Shown: in pieces, positions 8,882-15,801 of the stretch
How the letters are laid out: each line of letters begins with the position of its first letter
Numbering within the stretch: position 1 is the first letter of the stretch
Source: Micrococcus lylae NBRC 15355
GTDB taxonomy: Bacteria > Actinomycetota > Actinomycetes > Actinomycetales > Micrococcaceae
DNA length: 64,000 bases
Direction of reading: 5' to 3'
Assembly: GCF_001570885.1 (NCBI RefSeq)
Contig: NZ_BCSN01000001.1
Location: 116,386 to 180,385, forward strand
Translations under genes and position numbers: made by a program
The notes under the pieces: generated by a model
The model's input: the letters and a program-made list of their open reading frames with translations, nothing else
What the model was told of the DNA's origin: nothing
Databases searched by the model: none

Positions 8882-8898
8882 GTGACCAAGTCGTTATC
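8882..8898 (+). promoter_or_regulatory. Candidate MtrA-type direct-repeat box upstream of the rpf gene
   Basis: GTGACC (8882-8887) and GTTATC (8893-8898) form an imperfect direct repeat spaced 11 bp, resembling the GTnAC-type repeats bound by the actinobacterial response regulator MtrA, which controls rpf and cell-wall hydrolase genes in mycobacteria and corynebacteria. It is about 120 nt before the rpf ATG. The match is by eye and both half-sites are imperfect. The rest of the 271-nt spacer contains no riboswitch motif I recognise. Confidence 0.35.
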
Positions 8899-9016
8899 GT
8901 CGATCCCGTTCATCTCGTGATAGGTCCCTACGTCGGCGTGATCCGCCGCAGCTGCACGGCTGAGATGCCGTGGCCAGTGTGCGACTGTCCGAGTCCCCTT
9001 GAGGAGAGAAGGCTTC

Positions 9017-9961
9017 ATGCTGTCTGCCCCGAATCTGCGTTCGACCCGTCCCGGCCGTCTGGCCGCCGTCGCTGCGATCGCCGCCCTCGGTCTGACCGGA
9101 TGCGCCGGTCAGGACGATGCCGCCCAGGCGAAGCAGGAGGACGTGACCCTGGAGCGCGTGGCCCAGGTGGAGAAGGACGAGGCGGACAAGGGCGGGGACG
9201 TCGAGCGTCAGGCCGAGGAGTCGGAGAAGGCCCGGAAGGCTGAGAAGAAGGCTGCCGAGAAGTCGGAGAAGGCCGAGGCGGCCGAGAAGAAGAAGGCCGC
9301 CGAGCAGAGGGCTGCGCAGCAGAAGGCCTGGGCGGAGAAGGTTGCCGAGCGTGAGGCCATGGAGAAGGCGTGGGCCGAGAAGGCAGCCGAGCGCCGCGCC
9401 GCCGAGCAGGAGGCCGCGGAGGAGGCCTGGGCGAAGAAGGTTGCCGAGCGTGAGGCCGCGGAGAAGGCGTGGGCCGAGAAGGTTGCCCAGCAGCGCGCCG
9501 CCGAGGAGGCTGCCCAGCGGCGCGACGCTGAGGAGAAGGCCGCGCAGCAGAAGGCCGCCGAGGAGGCTGCCGAACAGAAGGCTGCCGAGGAGGCCAAGGC
9601 GAAGCAGGCCGCCGAGCAGAAGGCTGCAGAGCAGAAGGCTGCAGAGCAGGCCGCCCAGCAGAGCGTCGCCACCGAGCGCGTCGCCGTCGAGCGCACCGCC
9701 TCCACCACGTCGAACGACGCCGTGTGGGACCGCCTGGCGCAGTGCGAGTCCGGCGGCAACTGGTCCATCAACACCGGCAACGGCTTCTACGGAGGCATCC
9801 AGTTCAAGCAGGACGTGTGGGTCGCCAACGGCGGCACCCAGTACGCCCCGATGCCGCACATGGCCACCCGTGAGCAGCAGATCATCATGGGCAAGAAGAT
9901 CCAGGCCATGGCAGGCTGGGGCGCCTGGCCCAGCTGCGCGGCCCAGCTGGGTCTGTCCTGA
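9017..9961 (+). CDS. Resuscitation-promoting-factor-domain lipoprotein with long helical spacer
   Basis: 314 aa. N-terminal signal ends in lipobox LTGC with Cys29, so the protein is probably a lipidated, membrane-anchored exoprotein. Residues about 40-225 are almost entirely Ala, Glu, Lys, Gln and Arg and should form a long charged helix or coiled coil; residues 104-136 and 137-169 are a tandem 33-residue repeat. The C-terminus (about 235-314) is an Rpf/transglycosylase-like domain: Glu244 in AQCESGGNW is the catalytic acid, GNGFYGGIQF is the substrate cleft and Cys243/Cys307 match the family disulfide. Expected to cleave peptidoglycan glycan strands. Unlike rpfB, which occupies this locus next to ksgA elsewhere, no DUF348 or G5 domain is visible. 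GAGGAGAGAAGG Shine-Dalgarno supports the ATG. Confidence 0.88.
   Translation: MLSAPNLRSTRPGRLAAVAAIAALGLTGCAGQDDAAQAKQEDVTLERVAQVEKDEADKGGDVERQAEESEKARKAEKKAAEKSEKAEAAEKKKAAEQRAAQQKAWAEKVAEREAMEKAWAEKAAERRAAEQEAAEEAWAKKVAEREAAEKAWAEKVAQQRAAEEAAQRRDAEEKAAQQKAAEEAAEQKAAEEAKAKQAAEQKAAEQKAAEQAAQQSVATERVAVERTASTTSNDAVWDRLAQCESGGNWSINTGNGFYGGIQFKQDVWVANGGTQYAPMPHMATREQQIIMGKKIQAMAGWGAWPSCAAQLGLS
9326..9523 (+). repeat. Tandem 99-bp (33-residue) repeat in the rpf-like gene
   Basis: Units 9326-9424 and 9425-9523 encode closely similar helical segments starting AWAEKVAEREAMEKAW and AWAKKVAEREAAEKAW. The first about 55 bp of each unit are nearly identical at DNA level, pointing to recent in-frame duplication. 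Copy number could differ between strains. Confidence 0.75.
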
Positions 9962-9977
9962 TCCGACCTGCGCATGA

Positions 9978-10017
9978 CGCCGCGGCCCGGTCCCTCCACA
10001 GGGGCCGGGCCGCGGCG
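9978..10017 (+). terminator. Hairpin terminator after the rpf-like gene
   Basis: 13-bp perfect GC stem (9978-9990 with 10005-10017) extended by four further pairs inward and a 6-nt loop. It ends 13 nt before the -10 hexamer of ksgA, so ksgA is a separate unit. Confidence 0.75.
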
Positions 10018-10030
10018 CGTCTGCGGTCGA

Positions 10031-10036
10031 TAGACT
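10031..10036 (+). promoter_or_regulatory. -10 element for leaderless ksgA
   Basis: TAGACT, 7 nt before the ATG at 10044. A GTG at 10038 is in frame but only 1 nt from the hexamer, so the spacing decides for the ATG. Confidence 0.6.
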
Positions 10037-10043
10037 CGTGACC

Positions 10044-10979
10044 ATGCCCGACCACGCCGACGACACCTCCGCCGCGCCCGGCGTCGCCCCGCTGCTCAGC
10101 GCCGCGGACATCCGGCGCATCGCCGCGGAGCTGGACCTGCGCCCCACCAAGTCCTGGGGGCAGAACTTCGTGATCGACCCGAACACCATCCGCCGCATCG
10201 TCGCCGCCGCCGCGCTCGCCGAAGACGAGCACGTCCTCGAGGTCGGCCCGGGTCTGGGATCGCTCACCCTCGGCCTCATGGACGCCGCGGCCGCCGTGAC
10301 CGCCGTGGAGATCGACCCGACGACGGCCGCCCGCCTCCCCGCGACCGCCTCCGCGATGCGTGCGGGCGCCTCCGAACGCCTCGCCGTCCTCCACGGCGAT
10401 GCGATGACGGTGACGCCCGAAGAGGTCGACGCGGTCCGACCGGCTGCGGCGCAGGGCGGCCCGACCGCGCTCGTGGCGAACCTGCCGTACAACGTGGCCG
10501 TGCCCGTGCTCCTGCATGTGCTCGAGCACTTCCCGGACATCCGCCACGGGCTCGTCATGGTGCAGGAGGAGGTGGCCGACCGGCTCGCCGCCGGACCCGG
10601 CTCGAAGGTCTACGGGGTGCCGTCGGCCAAGGCCGCCTGGTACGGCCCCGTGCGCAAGGTCGGCACCATCGGCACCCAGGTGTTCTGGCCAGCGCCCCGC
10701 ATCCACTCCGGGCTCGTCGCCTTCGAGCGTGCCGCGCAGCCGCCGGTGGCAGGCGTCGAGCGTGAGGACGTGTTCGCTGTGGTGGACGCGGCCTTCGCCC
10801 AGCGCCGCAAGACCCTGCGCGCCGCCCTGTCCGGCTGGGCGGGCAGCGCTTCCGCCGCGGAGGACGCGCTGCGCGCCGCCGGCGTCGAGCCCCAGACCCG
10901 CGGTGAGGCCCTCGGCATCGCGGACTTCGCCCGCATCGCCGCGGCCCGTGGTGCCCAGGTGACTGAGGAGACCGCATGA
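10044..10979 (+). CDS. rsmA: 16S rRNA (adenine(1518)-N6/adenine(1519)-N6)-dimethyltransferase
   Basis: 311 aa, also called KsgA. Dimethylates A1518 and A1519 in the 3' terminal helix of 16S rRNA, a late 30S assembly step. KSWGQNFVIDPN near the N-terminus, SAM-binding VLEVGPGLGSLT (about 64-75) and the catalytic NLPYNVAVPVLLH (about 147-159) are diagnostic. Start assigned from the -10 hexamer. The stop overlaps the ispE start by 4 bp; the rpf-ksgA-ispE order is typical of actinobacteria. Confidence 0.95.
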   Translation: MPDHADDTSAAPGVAPLLSAADIRRIAAELDLRPTKSWGQNFVIDPNTIRRIVAAAALAEDEHVLEVGPGLGSLTLGLMDAAAAVTAVEIDPTTAARLPATASAMRAGASERLAVLHGDAMTVTPEEVDAVRPAAAQGGPTALVANLPYNVAVPVLLHVLEHFPDIRHGLVMVQEEVADRLAAGPGSKVYGVPSAKAAWYGPVRKVGTIGTQVFWPAPRIHSGLVAFERAAQPPVAGVEREDVFAVVDAAFAQRRKTLRAALSGWAGSASAAEDALRAAGVEPQTRGEALGIADFARIAAARGAQVTEETA

Positions 10980-11950
10980 ACACGCACGCGCGCCATGATG
11001 TCCACGGCGACGTCGCCCGCCGCCACGTCACCGCCACCGCGCCGGGCAAGGTCAACGTCTCCCTCCGGGTCGGACCGCTGCGCCCGGACGGCTACCACGA
11101 CGTCGCCAGCGTGTACCTGGCCGTGTCCCTGACGGAGACCGTCACCGCGGTGGCCAGGGACGACGGCCGCATCACCGTGGGGCCCTGCCCTCGCCACGTG
11201 AGCCTCGTGGACGCCCACGATGTCCCGTGGGACGAGTCCAACCTCGCCCACCGTGCCGCCGTGCTGCTGCGCGAGCGCATGGGGCTGGACCCCGAGACCC
11301 ACGGCGTGGACCTCCAGGTGGCCAAGCAGGTCCCCGTCGCCGGCGGCATGGGCGGGGGGTCGGCCGACGCCGCGGCGGCGCTCGTGGCCTGCTCCGCCCT
11401 CTGGGACACCGGACTGACCCGCTCGGGACTCGCCGAGCTCGCCGCGGAGCTCGGCGCGGACGTCCCCTTCTCCGTGGTCGGAGGAGCCGCGGTCGGTCTG
11501 GGCACCGGCACCGACCTGACCCCCGTGGCAGCCCGGAATCCCGTGCATCTCGTGGTGGTCCCGGCGGACGGCGGACTCTCGACGCCGGTGGTGTTCGAAG
11601 CCCTCGACCGCCTCCGGGCCGAGGGCACCCTGGACTCTCCTGGGGGCGTAGAGGTGAACCAGGACGTGGTCCGCGCCCTGGCCCTCGCCGACCCGCTGGC
11701 GCTTGCCCTGGCCATGGACAACGACCTGCAGACGCCGGCCGTCTCCCTGTTCCCGGAGCTGTCCGATGTCCTCGACCTCGGCCTGGACGAGGGGGCGCTG
11801 CGCGGCATGGTCTCCGGCTCCGGTCCCACGCTGCTGTTCGTGGCCCGGGACGAGCAGGAGGCCGAACGCCTGGCGACCGCGGTGAAGGAACGGACCGGCA
11901 TCGAGGCGATCCCGGTCCACGGCCCCGTCCACGGTGCCGGCCTGCTCTGA
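10976..11950 (+). CDS. ispE: 4-diphosphocytidyl-2-C-methyl-D-erythritol kinase
   Basis: 324 aa GHMP kinase. Phosphorylates CDP-methylerythritol in the non-mevalonate isoprenoid pathway, here likely feeding menaquinone, carotenoids and undecaprenyl carriers. APGKVNVSLRVGPLRPDGYHD at the N-terminus contains the active-site Lys/Asn and the substrate motif; PVAGGMGGGSADAAAAL (about 120-136) is the ATP-binding glycine loop; VSGSGPTLLF near the C-terminus is GHMP motif 3. Translationally coupled to ksgA through a 4-bp overlap. Confidence 0.95.
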   Translation: MNTHARHDVHGDVARRHVTATAPGKVNVSLRVGPLRPDGYHDVASVYLAVSLTETVTAVARDDGRITVGPCPRHVSLVDAHDVPWDESNLAHRAAVLLRERMGLDPETHGVDLQVAKQVPVAGGMGGGSADAAAALVACSALWDTGLTRSGLAELAAELGADVPFSVVGGAAVGLGTGTDLTPVAARNPVHLVVVPADGGLSTPVVFEALDRLRAEGTLDSPGGVEVNQDVVRALALADPLALALAMDNDLQTPAVSLFPELSDVLDLGLDEGALRGMVSGSGPTLLFVARDEQEAERLATAVKERTGIEAIPVHGPVHGAGLL

Positions 11951-11964
11951 CCGGCGCGCCACAC

Positions 11965-11980
11965 GGGCCGGCTCCGGCCC
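11965..11980 (+). terminator. Weak hairpin between ispE and the ABC-F gene
   Basis: 6-bp GC stem (11965-11970 with 11975-11980) and a 4-nt loop in the 95-nt spacer. Too short to be sure it terminates. Confidence 0.3.
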
Positions 11981-12045
11981 CTCTGACGACTCCCTGACCC
12001 CACCCGGCGTCCGGCACGGACGCGGAAGGACTGACACCACCGCTC

Positions 12046-13878
12046 ATGGCACATCTGCTCGGCGCTGAGAACATCGGCATCTCCTTCGGCACCCGCACCG
12101 TCCTCGAGGGTCTCTCCCTCGGCGTGGACGAGGGCGACCGCATCGGACTGGTCGGCCGCAACGGAGACGGCAAGTCCACCCTCATGCGGATCATGGCCGG
12201 CCTGCAGACCCCGGACTCCGGCCGTGTCACCCGGCGCGGCGGCGTGCGTGTGGGCGTGCTGGACCAGCGTGACGACCTCGACCCCGCCCACACCGTCAAG
12301 CAGGCCGTCGTCGGGGAGGTGGACGACCACGTCTGGGCCTCGGACGCCAAGGTCCGCGACGTCTTCGACGGTCTCCTGTCCGGCCTGGACCTCGAGCGGA
12401 CGGTGGAGGGGCTCTCCGGCGGACAGCGGCGCCGCGTGGCCCTGGCCGCACTGCTCGCGGACGACCATGACGTCCTCTTCCTGGACGAGCCCACCAACCA
12501 CCTGGACGTGGAGGGCGTCGCGTGGCTCGCCCAGCATCTGAAGGGCCGCTGGCGCCCCACCGACGGCGCCCTCGTGGTGGTGACCCACGACCGTTGGTTC
12601 CTGGACACCGTCTGCACCCGCACCTGGGAGGTCCACGACGCCACGGTGGACCCGTTCGACGGCGGCTACGCGGCGTGGATCCTCGCCCGTGCCGAGCGTG
12701 CCCGCCAGGCGGCCGTGGCCGAGCAGAAGCGGCAGCAGCTGATGAAGAAGGAGCTCGCCTGGCTCCGCCGCGGTGCTCCGGCGCGCACCTCGAAGCCGAA
12801 GTTCCGCATCGAGGCGGCCAACGCGATCATCGCGGACGTCCCCGAACCCCGGGACTCGGTGTCCTTGGCCAGGATGGCCACCGCCCGACTCGGCAAGGAC
12901 GTCCTGGACCTCGAGGACGTCTGCCTGGCCCTCGGCGCCAAGACCGTCCTGGACCACGTCACCCTGCGCCTGGCCCCGGGCGAACGCCTCGGCATCGTGG
13001 GCGTCAACGGTGCCGGAAAGTCGACCCTGCTCAAGCTGCTGGACGGCCGTGTCCAGCCTGACGCCGGCCGTGTCAAGCGGGGCAAGACCGTGGTCACGGC
13101 GACGCTCACCCAGGACGTGCAGGAGCTGGACGAGGTCGCGCACCTGCGCGTGGCCGAAGTCATGGCCCGTGAGGGCTCGAGCTTCCGGGTGGGAGAGAAG
13201 GAGATGTCCTCGGGCCAGCTTCTCGAGCAGCTCGGCTTCGGCACGGACCGTCAGTGGACACCGGTCGCCGAGCTCTCCGGCGGCGAGCGACGCCGGCTGC
13301 AGCTGCTCCGCCTCCTGGTGGGAGAGCCCAACGTCCTGCTCCTCGACGAGCCGACCAACGACCTGGACACGGACACCCTCGCCGCCGTCGAGGACCTGCT
13401 GGACGGTTGGCCGGGCACGCTGATCGTGGTCTCCCACGACCGCTATCTGCTCGAGCGCGTGACGGACCACCAGGTCGCCCTGCTCGGCGACGGCAAGGTG
13501 AGGGGCCTGCCCGGGGGAGTGGACCAGTACCTCGAGCTGCGCTCTGCGATGCCGGCATCCGGATCCGCCGTCGAGGCCAGTGCGCGGACCGACGGGCCGG
13601 TGTCGGCGGCCGCAGGAGCCGGATCGGCCGACGGGGCGGCTCCTGCGGGACCGACAGCCGCCGAACGCAGGCAGGCGCGCAAGGACATGGCCCGCCTGGA
13701 GCGGCAGCAGGAGAAGCTGAGGGAGCGCGCCGCCGGCCTGGAGGCACGGCTGGCCGAGCTCAGCGACGCGCAGCGCTTCGGCGAGCTCGGACCGGTCGAC
13801 GCCGAGCTCCAGCAGGTGAACGCCGAGCTGGAGGCGGCGGAGGAACAGTGGCTCCTCGCTGCCGAGCTGGCGGAGTGA
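12046..13878 (+). CDS. ABC-F family ATP-binding protein (Uup/EttA-like)
   Basis: 610 aa with two ABC domains and no membrane segments. First domain: Walker A GRNGDGKST (about 36-44), signature LSGGQRRRVAL, Walker B VLFLDEPTNHLD. A charged linker follows (about 220-250). Second domain: GVNGAGKST, LSGGERRRLQL, VLLLDEPTNDLD. The C-terminal 100 residues form a charged coiled coil. ABC-F proteins bind the ribosomal E site and resolve stalls or give ribosome protection; which subfamily this belongs to cannot be set by eye. It lies downstream of ispE, a common position. Confidence 0.9.
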   Translation: MAHLLGAENIGISFGTRTVLEGLSLGVDEGDRIGLVGRNGDGKSTLMRIMAGLQTPDSGRVTRRGGVRVGVLDQRDDLDPAHTVKQAVVGEVDDHVWASDAKVRDVFDGLLSGLDLERTVEGLSGGQRRRVALAALLADDHDVLFLDEPTNHLDVEGVAWLAQHLKGRWRPTDGALVVVTHDRWFLDTVCTRTWEVHDATVDPFDGGYAAWILARAERARQAAVAEQKRQQLMKKELAWLRRGAPARTSKPKFRIEAANAIIADVPEPRDSVSLARMATARLGKDVLDLEDVCLALGAKTVLDHVTLRLAPGERLGIVGVNGAGKSTLLKLLDGRVQPDAGRVKRGKTVVTATLTQDVQELDEVAHLRVAEVMAREGSSFRVGEKEMSSGQLLEQLGFGTDRQWTPVAELSGGERRRLQLLRLLVGEPNVLLLDEPTNDLDTDTLAAVEDLLDGWPGTLIVVSHDRYLLERVTDHQVALLGDGKVRGLPGGVDQYLELRSAMPASGSAVEASARTDGPVSAAAGAGSADGAAPAGPTAAERRQARKDMARLERQQEKLRERAAGLEARLAELSDAQRFGELGPVDAELQQVNAELEAAEEQWLLAAELAE

Positions 13879-13898
13879 TCCTGTCCATGTCAGCGTTC

Positions 13899-13914
13899 TC
13901 ACATGCGTATGTGA
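13899..13914. promoter_or_regulatory. Perfect inverted repeat, candidate operator upstream of the sugar transferase gene
   Basis: TCACAT-GCGT-ATGTGA: 6-bp arms around a 4-bp centre, resembling GntR- or Crp-type operator half-sites. It lies about 25 nt upstream of a TAGCCT hexamer (13938-13943) and 155 nt before the start of the next gene. Confidence 0.4.
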
Positions 13915-13973
13915 TGAGCTCCTCGGTGCCGAACGTCTAGCCTGGACCGCCTGGGTCTGCTTACCATTCACGG

Positions 13974-13982
13974 CATAGGAAA
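13974..13982 (+). promoter_or_regulatory. CATAGGAAA element upstream of the priming sugar transferase
   Basis: Nonamer CATAGGAAA, 87 nt before the GTG start. The same nonamer occurs upstream of the UDP-sugar dehydrogenase pseudogene (28186) and a glycosyltransferase (49220). It may be a -10 region or regulator site shared by polysaccharide genes; function inferred only. Confidence 0.4.
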
Positions 13983-14069
13983 TGCTCAGGATCCTGGCCG
14001 CAGGAGCCTGACCGTCGGGCCGCCCTTCGTCGACTCCGACGTCCGCGGACCGCAAGCAAGAGGGAGAAC

Positions 14070-15569
14070 GTGGCAACCACCTTGGAGACATCGGCAGCGC
14101 ATGCCCGGCCTGCACGGCCGCCCCGGCCCCAGGGAGAACGACTGCTCGGTGCCTCCTGGCATCAAGGGATCCCGCGACTGCTCGTCCTGGTGGACAGCGT
14201 GCTCATCCTGCTCAGCATGCTCATGGCAGAGTTCCTCCGATTCGGGGGGCTCGGCGCCCGCATCGTCGGTATGGATGTGTTGAACTACACCGCCCTCACG
14301 GTGTTCCTCGCCGCCGGGTGGGTCGTCACCCTCGCCATCGTCGGTTCGCGCGACATCAAGGTCTTCGGTGTGGGCGCGGAGGAGTACAAGCGGGTCCTCA
14401 AGGGGACTCTCTACTTCTTCGGCGCCGTCGCCATCGTCTCCTATGTGACCCGTACGGATACCGCCCGCGGCTACGTGGCCGTCGCCCTGCCGGTCGGCCT
14501 GCTTGCCGTGCTGCTGGGCCGCTTCGCTGTCCGCACCTGGGTCGCGCGCCAGCGCGCGAAGGGCCGCTACCGCCGCCGCATGCTCCTGGTCGGCGGTCCA
14601 GGCGGCGTCGCACACGTCCATGGTGTCCTTGTCTCAGAGGCTGGGTCGGGCTATGAGCCAGTCGCGGCGGTCATGCCCGGATACCGGCCCCGGGGTGAGG
14701 GGTTCCTGCCGATCCCGAGCCGTACGGATCTGAGCACCATTGGTGAGATCGTGGACTTCGCCGTGGACAATCAGGTCGAGGCCATCACCCTCACCTCAGG
14801 TGATCCGTTCCCGCCGCATGACGTGCGCCGCCTCGGGTGGGAGCTGCAGGAGCGCGGCATCTCGCTGATCATGGCGCCGGCCCTCGTGGACGTGGCCGGT
14901 CCCCGGATTCACATGCAGCCGTTGGCCGGCATGCCGCTCATCCACGTCAGCACGCCTCGCCTGTCCAGGGGTAAGGCGGCCACCAAGCGCGCGTTCGATG
15001 TCCTTGCAGCCGGCGTCGGGATCGTCCTGATCTCCCCACTGCTGCTCGGCGTCGCCCTCGCGGTGCGCCTGGACAGCCCCGGCCCCATCCTGTTCCGTCA
15101 GGAGCGCGTCGGCCTCCACGGCAGACGGTTCACCATGCTGAAGTTCCGTTCCATGGTCCCGGACGCGGAGAGAATCAAGTCCGCCCTGTCCTCGGACTCG
15201 GGCGATGCGAACGTCCTGTTCAAGATGAAGGACGACCCGCGCATCACCAGGGTCGGCCGCTTCATCCGGCGCACGAGCATCGACGAGCTTCCCCAGCTCA
15301 TCAACGTCCTGCGTGGGGACATGTCCCTGGTGGGCCCACGCCCGCACCTTCCCCACGAGGTCGAGCAGTACGAGGACTACGTCCACCGCAGGTTCCAGGT
15401 GCAGCCGGGCATCACCGGCCTCTGGCAGGTCTCAGGTCGCTCCGACCTCTCGTGGGAGGATGCCGTTCGCCTCGATCTCTACTACGTGGAGAACTGGTCC
15501 CTCCTCGGGGACATCGTCATCCTCGGCCGCACGGTCCGCGCTGTCACCGCCGCGGACGGCGCCTATTGA
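14070..15569 (+). CDS. Polyprenyl glycosylphosphotransferase (priming sugar transferase of exopolysaccharide synthesis)
   Basis: 499 aa. Four hydrophobic segments in the first 150 residues, a CoA-binding-like middle domain, another membrane segment (about 305-330) and the C-terminal bacterial sugar transferase domain: KRAFDVLAAGVG, SPGPILFRQERVG, FTMLKFRSM, RTSIDELPQLINVLRGDM and SLVGPRP. Transfers a sugar-1-phosphate (glucose or galactose type) from a UDP-sugar to undecaprenyl phosphate, starting repeat-unit synthesis. GTG start with AGGGAG Shine-Dalgarno. It is 27 kb from the flippase/polymerase cluster it presumably serves; no glycosyltransferase adjoins it. Confidence 0.92.
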   Translation: MATTLETSAAHARPARPPRPQGERLLGASWHQGIPRLLVLVDSVLILLSMLMAEFLRFGGLGARIVGMDVLNYTALTVFLAAGWVVTLAIVGSRDIKVFGVGAEEYKRVLKGTLYFFGAVAIVSYVTRTDTARGYVAVALPVGLLAVLLGRFAVRTWVARQRAKGRYRRRMLLVGGPGGVAHVHGVLVSEAGSGYEPVAAVMPGYRPRGEGFLPIPSRTDLSTIGEIVDFAVDNQVEAITLTSGDPFPPHDVRRLGWELQERGISLIMAPALVDVAGPRIHMQPLAGMPLIHVSTPRLSRGKAATKRAFDVLAAGVGIVLISPLLLGVALAVRLDSPGPILFRQERVGLHGRRFTMLKFRSMVPDAERIKSALSSDSGDANVLFKMKDDPRITRVGRFIRRTSIDELPQLINVLRGDMSLVGPRPHLPHEVEQYEDYVHRRFQVQPGITGLWQVSGRSDLSWEDAVRLDLYYVENWSLLGDIVILGRTVRAVTAADGAY

Positions 15570-15669
15570 CCGCGGCCGCCATCGCGCTTCGGCCGGGGCG
15601 CCCGTGGGCGGAAGTCCGCCGTGTGGAAGAATGACGACGCGTCGCCGCGCCTGCCGGTGCGGCCGACGG

Positions 15670-15741
15670 TCCGCCCTGGTGTAATGGCAGCACGCCGGCC
15701 TTTGGAGCCGTGCAGTCTAGGTTCGAATCCTAGGGGCGGAA
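15670..15741 (+). tRNA. tRNA-Gln (anticodon TTG)
   Basis: 72 nt, CCA not encoded. Seven-pair acceptor stem (15670-15676 with 15734-15740), anticodon loop CTTTGGA with TTG at 15702-15704, T arm CTAGG-TTCGAAT-CCTAG. The outermost anticodon-stem pair (27-43) reads as a C/T mismatch. tRNA-Gln directly upstream of glmU is a conserved actinobacterial arrangement. Confidence 0.95.
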
Positions 15742-15801
15742 CACCGGGCCGCCTCCGTCAGGCGACCGGCCCTCGACCGCCATCCCAGGAGAAGCGCAGG
15801 A

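Noticed and set aside
8746..9016. c-di-AMP (ydaO-type) riboswitch upstream of the Rpf-like gene, as found for some actinobacterial rpf genes
   Set aside because: None of the conserved sequence motifs of that riboswitch can be found in the 271-nt leader.
9326..9700. Repeated DNA reminiscent of a CRISPR array
   Set aside because: The repeats are contiguous, in frame and translate into a regular helical protein segment; there are no spacers or cas genes.
15670..15741. tRNA-Gln as an attachment site for an integrated element
   Set aside because: No integrase or duplicated tRNA 3' end was seen nearby; the neighbours are conserved housekeeping genes.
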